Below are positions 15,161 to 22,113 of a stretch of 22,113 nt of DNA, one piece after another. The notes below the pieces were generated by a model. That model worked only from the letters and a program-made list of their open reading frames with translations, did no database searches and was not told the origin of the DNA. Origin of the DNA: VGDP01 sp964530335 (GTDB taxonomy: Bacteria > Pseudomonadota > Alphaproteobacteria > SP197); assembly GCA_964530335.1 (NCBI GenBank), contig CAZGYG010000046.1, positions 1 to 22,113 of the forward strand, in the 5' to 3' direction. Every line of letters begins with the position of its first letter. Within the stretch, counting starts at the first letter, position 1. The position numbers were made by a program, and so were the translations under genes.

Positions 15161-16672
15161 CTACGACGTGGACATCGCCTCGGCACCCCAGAACTCGGGC
15201 AGCCAGTAGCCCATCTCGGTCAGCGTGAAGTCGGTGTGGCGGAAGGGATCGGCGGGCTCGCGGAGGCCGAACACCTTGAACACCGATCGGGCACGAACCG
15301 CCTCGGGAAAGACGTGCTCGGCCGCCGCGACGTTGAGCCACTTGCCGAGCGTGCGATCGAGCATCGTCGGCGGATGCGCGTACATGTTGTCGACCCATTC
15401 GAGCAGGCTGCCGGCGGGGGCCAGCCCGCCGACCCGCGCCTCGCGAGCGTCCGCGGCGGGATGAAGGCTCAGGTTGTAGAACCGGATCGCTGGCCGGCGC
15501 TCCATGGCGGGAGCGACGGTCCGCAGGAAATCGGCGATGCTGCTGGCGGCGGCCATGTAGACGATGTCGCCGTACGGCAGCCGATCGAACGTCGCGACCA
15601 GCTCGCCGACGATGAACGTCCCCATGCTGTGCCCGATGAACGTGACGGGCACGCCGTGCAGCGCGAGTGCGCCCGGCGCGGACGGGCAATCGGCGGCCTT
15701 CGCGTAGCATGCTTCCAGCTCGTGAAAGAACTTCGCGAACACGCCGGTACCGCGCGGGTAGCGATCGATTTCGCTCCAGTCCCGCTCGCGCCAGTCGAAT
15801 TCCGACGACTGGCGCAGCGTCGTGCGGGTACGACGGAGCATGTTCTCCCACGCGGTGCGTCCGAACGAGTCGGTGAACGGCGTGGTGACGATTTTCGCCG
15901 GCCAGGTAAGGCCGAACCGGGCCACGCCTTCGAGGTACATCCCATCCCCGGGCGGCGCGGCCACGTGCGCGACCGTCAACCGCTCGCTTTGGATGACCCC
16001 CTGGTCGGGCGTCGCGCCGAAGTCATCGGCGTCATAGAGATCGAGGCCGTCCACGAAGATACTGATCTGGTTCAGGAAGGTCGCCGGGGCGCGCGCAACG
16101 CCCTGGGCCACGTCGGCCAGAACGTAGATCGGGAACGATGGCCGCAAGGACCCCGTCATATGGCCGTTGCGTACGTAGCCGATCTGCTCCGAGTAGGCGT
16201 CCAGGAACCCGGACTGCCAGACCAGGAAGATGGGAAAGTAGCCGGCCTGGAGCATGCACGGGACCTGCTCGCCGGCGCGCTCGAGGTTTGTCTCGACATC
16301 GTTGAGGCCGCCATTGACGAAGATCAAGAGCCGGAGTGGCGCCCCGGGGGGCAGGCCCGAGCGATGCCGCGCGAGCGCATCGAGGATTCGCGCGACTTGC
16401 TGGGTAAAGCCGTTCGCTCCGGCATCGCCGTTGAGCGCGAGGCTGTCGTAACCGCCGTCCGCGTCGGCGACGATCATGTGATCGCGTACATCGACCGGAG
16501 AGCCAACCCATCCGTCGGGACAACCCGACGTTTCGACCGATGCCATACCGGCCGAACCGTCCAGATCGGTGGCCGAGCACCCGGTCAGTCCCACGAGGAC
16601 CACACCAGACCACCAGGCGAAGCGAACCAGGTTCGCGAGCGTGGCGGAGGCGGCTGGGCGAGCGTCGGCCAT
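15161..16672 (-). CDS. Lipoprotein alpha/beta hydrolase, unknown substrate
   Basis: This 503-residue protein has an N-terminal signal with lipobox LTGC (Cys32, followed by Ser), so it should be lipidated and exported, probably to the outer membrane. The nucleophile elbow FIGHSMGTF (Ser349) marks a lipase/esterase-like serine hydrolase. FVNGGLNDVE and FLVWQSGFLDAY resemble the early core strands of large hydrolases of this type. His residues near the C-terminus could complete the triad but were not assigned. The ATG at 16672 is chosen because it puts the hydrophobic segment in signal-peptide position and lies 8 bases after the upstream gene's stop; the longer frame would overlap that gene. Base composition is visibly less GC-rich than the housekeeping part. 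No specific family is recognised. Confidence 0.78.
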   Translation of the reverse strand: MADARPAASATLANLVRFAWWSGVVLVGLTGCSATDLDGSAGMASVETSGCPDGWVGSPVDVRDHMIVADADGGYDSLALNGDAGANGFTQQVARILDALARHRSGLPPGAPLRLLIFVNGGLNDVETNLERAGEQVPCMLQAGYFPIFLVWQSGFLDAYSEQIGYVRNGHMTGSLRPSFPIYVLADVAQGVARAPATFLNQISIFVDGLDLYDADDFGATPDQGVIQSERLTVAHVAAPPGDGMYLEGVARFGLTWPAKIVTTPFTDSFGRTAWENMLRRTRTTLRQSSEFDWRERDWSEIDRYPRGTGVFAKFFHELEACYAKAADCPSAPGALALHGVPVTFIGHSMGTFIVGELVATFDRLPYGDIVYMAAASSIADFLRTVAPAMERRPAIRFYNLSLHPAADAREARVGGLAPAGSLLEWVDNMYAHPPTMLDRTLGKWLNVAAAEHVFPEAVRARSVFKVFGLREPADPFRHTDFTLTEMGYWLPEFWGAEAMSTS

Positions 16673-16680
16673 GGCGAGGC

Positions 16681-17400
16681 CTAGGAACACTCGGGGCGGG
16701 CGGCGCCGACCATGCCTCGCCATCGCGCCGCCATAGTGCGCCCGCTCGTGCGCCTAGGCTCGACCAGGATCGGTCCCAGGACGAACCCGAGCGAGGCCGT
16801 GTAGGCACCCTGCCATCCGCCATAGATGATGAGGTCGGCGGCAAGATTGTTCCAGAATCCCGAGTCATGGGGAAAGGCAAAAGGAACGAGGAGGGTGCCG
16901 GCGACCGCGCCGACGATCGTCGTAATCGCGATGGACGGCAGCCGGCGCAGGGCGGGCGCGACGATCGCCGCAAGGGCGCTGAGGATGACGGCGCCGCAGA
17001 GACCGGCCAGCGCGCCTGCCACGGCAAAGGGAAATTCGCTGTTCAGTTGAACAGTGTTAATGGCCACGTTCATGGCAGCCCAGTATCCGATGGCCGCGAA
17101 CAGTGGATAGGCAGCCAGGCCGGCACGAGTCAGCACGCCGCGGCGCCGCAGGAGCCCGCCGACCACGAACCCGTAGGCGAGCCCGACGATGAGGTGCCCG
17201 ACGCTCCATTTCAATTCGGTTGACCCGATGTGGAAGCTACCCATGGTGGCCTCGAAAAATCCGTCAGGCAGGAGCTTGAAAACCCATACTATTGCCCGCA
17301 ATGCGGCCGTGGTCATGACGCCGGCGGCGATGCCGACGACGGCGAATCCGATCGCCCCGCGGCCGCGGCCCATGGTGACGGTCGATACCGGATCGTTCAT
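16681..17400 (-). CDS. Polytopic membrane protein, hypothetical
   Basis: This 239-residue protein has about six hydrophobic helices, roughly at residues 15-40, 64-84, 92-115, 122-150, 155-175 and 188-212, separated by short basic loops such as LLRRRGVLTRAG and APALRRL. The last loop carries FPHDSGFWNNLAADLIIYGGWQGAYTASLG. No family is recognised. The ATG at 17400 has GGGAGA about six bases upstream; the longer open frame lacks such a site. The lipoprotein hydrolase follows 8 bases after its stop, so the two are almost certainly co-transcribed. A role in exporting, flipping or sensing the hydrolase's substrate is a guess from context. Confidence 0.75.
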   Translation of the reverse strand: MNDPVSTVTMGRGRGAIGFAVVGIAAGVMTTAALRAIVWVFKLLPDGFFEATMGSFHIGSTELKWSVGHLIVGLAYGFVVGGLLRRRGVLTRAGLAAYPLFAAIGYWAAMNVAINTVQLNSEFPFAVAGALAGLCGAVILSALAAIVAPALRRLPSIAITTIVGAVAGTLLVPFAFPHDSGFWNNLAADLIIYGGWQGAYTASLGFVLGPILVEPRRTSGRTMAARWRGMVGAARPECS

Positions 17401-17637
17401 CCGCTCTCTCCCGGCCTCGCGACGGGGCGAAACCTCCCCCGACAGCCTCACCCTGAGACGCACGAACGAACCCTTCGAGGACTTCCATGCATCAATGCGT
17501 GTAATTCGATGACCAGAGAAAGGTGTCGGAATTTGGCCGTTTGAAGCCAAAGTCACGCAGTTTGCTCGATCGCCCCTATCGCCGATCTACACTCCCGTGT
17601 ACGTTCTCCGATCGTTGGGTCCCACGGGGACCACGTC

Positions 17638-18531
17638 ATGCGCGAATTCTCCAAGGTCTTGCCGGACCAGGAAGTCGGCCTGCGGCTGGAAGGCGACGAC
17701 GTCGAGCGCCTTCGCTTGGCGGTCGCGTGGGCGCGGCAACGACGCGGCCTGCGCCTGAAGGAGATCGCTCGGGCCTGCGACGTGCCGGAGCACACGCTCA
17801 GGAACTTCGTCCATCGCAAGAGCCTGCGCCCGGCCAACGCCCTGCTCGGTCGCCTCTATCGGTACTTCAGTTCGCGGCGCGGACTGTCGCAGGGCGCTAC
17901 CGGCGCGGACGACTTTGGCCCCGAAGAGACCGAGAGCGCGGCCCGCATCGGCATCCTGGCGCGCTACGGACTCGTCCGGCTCGAGGTCCCGATCACCGAG
18001 GATGACATCCGGCGCGTCTACGATCGCTACTGCGGCTATTACATGTGCTTCAGCCGAACCGTTCGGCCGGCGGAGTACATGGCGTCATGGCTGCACGTTC
18101 GACCCCAGCGCGCGGGTGCGAGCGTCCACAAGGACGACCTCCCGCTGGCCCGCTTTACCCTGCTGATCGTCCTACCAGGCACGGTCGAACCGGGAACGAC
18201 GCGCCGCTACGTCATCCCGGGATACGTCATGTCCCGCAACGGTCGCTTGTTTTTCACGGGGCACTACGACGGCGAGCTCCAATACATGACGCTGAACGAG
18301 CCCCCCAGTCGCCGCTTCGACTACCTTGAGGGGGTTGCCCTATTGACCGCGTCCGCGGGCCGCGGCCTGATTTCGAGCCGTGTGGTTTGCCAGCACCTTG
18401 GCACGGCCGTCGAGCGGGCCTCGTGGCACGATCGCATCGGAGTCTTCGAGGAGTCTCGTCTCCGCCAGACCTTCGATAACGCGACCGCAATCGTCAACGC
18501 GCTGGGAACCGGCCACACCGCCATCGCTTAG
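17638..18531 (+). CDS. HTH-domain protein with uncharacterised C-terminal domain
   Basis: This is a 297-residue protein. Residues 25-80 form an XRE-like helix-turn-helix (RGLRLKEIARACDVPEHTLRNFVHRK), suggesting DNA binding. Residues 100-290 form a separate mixed alpha/beta domain (for example RYVIPGYVMSRNGRLFFTGHYDGELQYMTL) that I do not recognise; it may be a ligand-sensing domain. The ATG has CGGGGA about seven bases upstream. The gene is divergent from the membrane-protein/lipoprotein pair, the usual arrangement of a local regulator. A short inverted repeat, TACAC-tccc-GTGTA (17588-17601), lies 36 bases before its start and could be an operator, though it is weak. The TAG stop lies only 29 bases before the duplicated dehydrogenase fragment. 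Confidence 0.72.
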   Translation: MREFSKVLPDQEVGLRLEGDDVERLRLAVAWARQRRGLRLKEIARACDVPEHTLRNFVHRKSLRPANALLGRLYRYFSSRRGLSQGATGADDFGPEETESAARIGILARYGLVRLEVPITEDDIRRVYDRYCGYYMCFSRTVRPAEYMASWLHVRPQRAGASVHKDDLPLARFTLLIVLPGTVEPGTTRRYVIPGYVMSRNGRLFFTGHYDGELQYMTLNEPPSRRFDYLEGVALLTASAGRGLISSRVVCQHLGTAVERASWHDRIGVFEESRLRQTFDNATAIVNALGTGHTAIA

Positions 18532-18560
18532 GACGCCGAGACCAGGCGACGCCGAGCCTG

Positions 18561-18741
18561 GGCGCCCGGTTCGTCTTCGTCGGCCGCGCCACCCTGTTCG
18601 GGTTGACGGTCGCCGGCCAGGCCGGGGTCGCGCGCGCCATCGACATCCTCAGGGACGAGATGCTGGTCACCATGCGCCAGATCGGCCGGCCGACGATCGA
18701 CGCCCTGACCCGGGACGTGATCCTCGACGCCGGTGCCCCTT
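18561..18741 (+). repeat. Direct repeat copy 2
   Basis: 180 of 181 bases are identical to 14937-15117, same orientation, offset 3624 bases. Homology begins abruptly at GGCGCCCGG and stops at the first base of the stop codon (TAA in copy 1, TGA in copy 2). A short TGAGCT follows in both contexts with a 5-base shift. Confidence 0.95.
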
Positions 18742-18743
18742 GA
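18561..18743 (+). pseudogene. Headless 3' fragment of the FMN 2-hydroxyacid dehydrogenase gene
   Basis: The fragment encodes the last 60 residues of the dehydrogenase at 13965-15119 (GARFVFVGRATLFGL ... DVILDAGAP) in frame and ends in TGA at 18741-18743. No start codon or ribosome site lies in frame just upstream, and the catalytic His/Arg motif is absent, so it cannot make an enzyme. It marks the right boundary of the accessory cassette. The near-identity to the intact copy implies a recent event or ongoing gene conversion. Confidence 0.9.
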
Positions 18744-18767
18744 GCTAGGCGCGAGCTCGGCCCGCGG

Positions 18768-18781
18768 CTGATACAGATCAA
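18768..18781 (+). promoter_or_regulatory. FNR/ANR-like box upstream of the groEL paralogue
   Basis: CTGAT-ACAG-ATCAA matches the FNR consensus TTGAT-N4-ATCAA at nine of ten positions. A weak -10 candidate, CAACAT (18805-18810), would place the transcription start near 18817, about 42 bases from the centre of the box, the classic activating distance. Found by eye and not tested statistically. Confidence 0.45.
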
Positions 18782-18901
18782 GGCGGATCGTGCGCCTGAC
18801 CACCCAACATCGAGGTTGGCGGCGGTCGACAGATTACTTCGCGACCCTGTCAAGCGATGTGCGGCGGCGTCTCGGCTGTGCGCTGCGATGGGAGTTGTCA
18901 C

Positions 18902-20524
<1,623 letters not shown>

Positions 20525-20546
20525 AGTAGAAGAATCCTTGGCAAGG

Positions 20547-20696
20547 ATGTTCCAGGATCGCCAGGGCGCCGGGCGCCGGCTCGCCGCGGAGTTCGTGCGT
20601 TTCAAGGACGTTACCGCCGTGGTCAACGCGGCGCACGATGCCGGGCTCGCTCGACTGGTCGCGCGCCTCGAGCCGCTGGTATGCATCAAGGGATGA
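20547..20696 (+). CDS. 49-codon ORF, possible phosphoribosyltransferase remnant
   Basis: The ORF MFQDRQGAGRRLAAEFVRFKD... begins 23 bases after groEL. Its first ~14 residues resemble the start of a family of stress-associated phosphoribosyltransferases (MFRDRxDAGRxLA); that resemblance is from memory. The rest (VVNAAHDAGLARLVARLEPL) does not continue that domain. Its TGA overlaps an ATG (20693) of the next gene as ATGA, which would allow translational coupling. The start codon lies inside a short hairpin, ATCCTT-GGC-AAGGAT (20534-20548). It may be a decayed gene or a real small protein. Confidence 0.4.
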   Translation: MFQDRQGAGRRLAAEFVRFKDVTAVVNAAHDAGLARLVARLEPLVCIKG

Positions 20697-21973
20697 CGGA
20701 CCTGACCGTGGGCAACGCCGGCACGAATTCCGAGCTGTTCCTCCGTCTGGGGCTCGCGCTCGCCATCGGCATGCTGATCGGGTTCGAGCGCGGCTGGCAG
20801 GGTCGCGCCGAGGCCGAGGGCAGCCGTGTGGCCGGCATCCGCACCTTCGCGCTGATCGGCCTGCTCGGCGGCCTATGGCAGGTCTTGGCCGCCGCTCTCG
20901 GGGAAGTGCTGCTCGGCGTCGCCTTCCTCGCGTTCGCCATGGTCATCGTCGTCGCCCGGGTACGCGCCGCAAGCGCCACCCACGACTATGGCATCACCAC
21001 GATCGTGGCCTCGTTACTGGCCTTCGCCCTCGGGGCCTTGGCCGCCCGAGGCGAGCTCGCGCTGGCCGCGGCCGGCGCCGTGGTGACGACGACGCTCTTG
21101 GGCATCAAGCCCATCCTTCACGGCTGGTTGACCAGGATCTCCTACGACGAACTGCTCGCGGTGCTGAAGCTCCTGGTCATGTCGGTGGTCCTGCTGCCGG
21201 TGCTGCCGAACCAAGGCTACGGGCCCTGGCGGGCGCTTAATCCCTACGAACTCTGGCTCATGGTCGTCTTGATCGCCGCCATATCTTTCCTCGGCTACGT
21301 CGCGGTGCGCGTCGCCGGTGAACGATCGGGCATCCTGTTGTCGGGGATCGCCGGCGGTCTGGTCTCGTCCACGGCGGCCACGCTCAACTTCTCGCGCCTG
21401 GCGCGCGCGAACCCGGAGCGGCGCTGGCTGCTCGCCTCGGGCATCGGGTTTGCCGCCACGACCATGTTCCCGCGCAGCCTGCTGGTGGTCTCTGCGATCG
21501 CGCCACCGTTGTTCGACCGGCTCGCCCTGCCGGTCGGCGCGGCGACCGTCGCGGGCTACGTCGCCGCGCTTCTGCTCTGGCAGCGGACCCGGCCGGGGCA
21601 GGCCGAAACAGCATTGAAGATCGAGAACCCGTTCGAGTTCACCGTCGCCGTGAAGTTCGGGCTGCTCCTGGCCGCGGTGATGCTCGCCGCGCACGGGGTC
21701 CGGCTGTGGCTCGGCGATTCCGGGCTCTACGCGCTCGCCGCCGTCTCGGGCATGGCGGACGTCGATGCCATCAACCTGTCGCTCGCGCGTCTGGTCGGCG
21801 CGGGCGTTACGGTCGACGTCGCCGCCCGAGGCGTCATGCTCGCGGTCGTCGCCAATACGCTGTGCAAGGGCGCGCTGGCGATCGCCGTTGCCGGCAGGCG
21901 CATGGCGTGGCCCGTCGTGCCGACGTTGGGCGCCAGCCTCGCGGGATTGGCGTTGGGTTATTTCGTGCCCTGA
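20681..21973 (+). CDS. MgtC/SapB-DUF4010 family membrane protein
   Basis: This 430-residue, very hydrophobic protein has about twelve membrane helices. The N-terminal part is MgtC-like (LFLRLGLALAIGMLIGFERGWQ, then GIRTFALIGLLGG), and the long C-terminal part matches DUF4010 (LLGIKPILHGWL, SGIAGGLVSSTAATLNFSRLAR, SGMADVDAINLSLARL). The function is not established; MgtC proteins bear on Mg2+ limitation and ATP homeostasis. The start could be ATG 20681 or ATG 20693; the latter overlaps the stop of the small ORF and neither has a strong ribosome site. It ends inside the convergent partial gene by 16 bases. It follows groEL on the same strand and may share its transcript. Confidence 0.85.
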   Translation: MHQGMTDLTVGNAGTNSELFLRLGLALAIGMLIGFERGWQGRAEAEGSRVAGIRTFALIGLLGGLWQVLAAALGEVLLGVAFLAFAMVIVVARVRAASATHDYGITTIVASLLAFALGALAARGELALAAAGAVVTTTLLGIKPILHGWLTRISYDELLAVLKLLVMSVVLLPVLPNQGYGPWRALNPYELWLMVVLIAAISFLGYVAVRVAGERSGILLSGIAGGLVSSTAATLNFSRLARANPERRWLLASGIGFAATTMFPRSLLVVSAIAPPLFDRLALPVGAATVAGYVAALLLWQRTRPGQAETALKIENPFEFTVAVKFGLLLAAVMLAAHGVRLWLGDSGLYALAAVSGMADVDAINLSLARLVGAGVTVDVAARGVMLAVVANTLCKGALAIAVAGRRMAWPVVPTLGASLAGLALGYFVP

Positions 21974-22113
21974 TCGGTTGGTCGGGTACCGCGTCTGCGG
22001 CGCCGGCCGGTGCGCACGACCGTGCTGGCCTGGGTACCCTGCTCGCCTTCGCCCTCGGCGACGGCGAAGCGTACGGCATCGCCGACCGCGAGGTCCGCGA
22101 AGCCGTCATCGAG
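21958..22113 (-). CDS. C-terminal end of a cold-shock-domain-like protein, cut by the window
   Basis: The last 51 residues read LDDGFADLAVGDAVRFAVAEGEQGTQASTVVRTGRRRRRG.... The pattern LxVGDxVRFxVxEGExGxQASTV is that of the final strands of a CspA-type nucleic-acid-binding domain, followed by a basic tail. It could be a simple cold-shock protein or the C-terminal cold-shock domain of a RaiA/HPF-type ribosome hibernation protein; the missing 5' part would decide. The TAA stop (21958-21960) lies within the end of the DUF4010 gene. Confidence 0.6.
   Translation of the reverse strand, partial: LDDGFADLAVGDAVRFAVAEGEGEQGTQASTVVRTGRRRRRGTRPTDQGTK

Noticed and set aside
12030..15851. 1273-residue open frame on the minus strand
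   Set aside because: It crosses the ends of five recognisable genes in the wrong frame and has low-complexity Arg/Ala/Gly composition; a shadow frame.
17588..17601. TACAC-tccc-GTGTA inverted repeat as an operator of the HTH gene
   Set aside because: Five-base arms are expected by chance at this frequency; mentioned with the gene but too weak for its own feature.
18744..18901. CIRCE/HrcA operator before groEL
   Set aside because: No TTAGCACTC-N9-GAGTGCTAA-like inverted repeat is present; only a weak CCAAC-N6-GTTGG at 18804-18819.
20534..20548. ATCCTT-GGC-AAGGAT hairpin after groEL as an intrinsic terminator
   Set aside because: The stem is short, not GC-rich and has no T-tract; the downstream gene may well be co-transcribed.

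Overview
The window is GC-rich and gene-dense. The gene content (frataxin CyaY, an L31 that begins MKKDIHPDYH, an ABCB exporter of the alphaproteobacterial MsbA-related type, RNase HII, an OmpA-type wall anchor) points to an alphaproteobacterium, probably Rhodospirillales-like or an uncultured relative. That placement rests on remembered family resemblance, not on a search. No rRNA, tRNA, CRISPR array or transposase gene was seen.

Layout. 1-5.0 kb is housekeeping: the 3' part of a coiled-coil/OmpA peptidoglycan-binding protein, a 153-bp palindromic MITE-like element, a prolyl-aminopeptidase-like hydrolase, an ABC exporter that follows cyaY in one operon, then rpmE (L31) convergent with rnhB. 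cyaY and rpmE are driven by two recognisable back-to-back promoters. At 5.06-5.19 kb two adjacent long hairpins precede a three-gene operon (5.25-8.04 kb): a phosphate-binding TIM barrel of unknown function, a glycerol-1-phosphate-dehydrogenase-like enzyme and a HAD phosphatase.

8.0-15.1 kb is a catabolic block for amino or hydroxy acids. On the minus strand lie an enolase-superfamily epimerase/dehydratase resembling hydroxyproline-betaine epimerase, a small membrane protein and a PuuB/DAO-type FAD oxidase. A DadA-like dehydrogenase is divergent from these. A ThDP enzyme and an FMN 2-hydroxyacid dehydrogenase form a second divergent pair. Together they could epimerise, oxidise and then decarboxylate or ligate amino- and hydroxy-acid derived 2-oxo acids.

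15.1-18.56 kb is an accessory cassette with visibly lower GC: a lipoprotein alpha/beta hydrolase, a polytopic membrane protein and a divergent HTH protein of unknown function. It is bounded by a 181-bp direct repeat. The 3' end of the FMN dehydrogenase gene (14937-15117) recurs with one mismatch at 18561-18741 as a headless fragment. This is the strongest sign of a rearrangement or insertion in the window.

18.7-22.1 kb holds a divergent groEL paralogue without groES and without the GGM tail, a 49-codon ORF, an MgtC/DUF4010 membrane protein and the 3' end of a cold-shock-domain-like protein. An FNR/ANR-like box (CTGAT-N4-ATCAA) lies upstream of groEL, so this end may belong to a low-oxygen or dormancy stress cluster.
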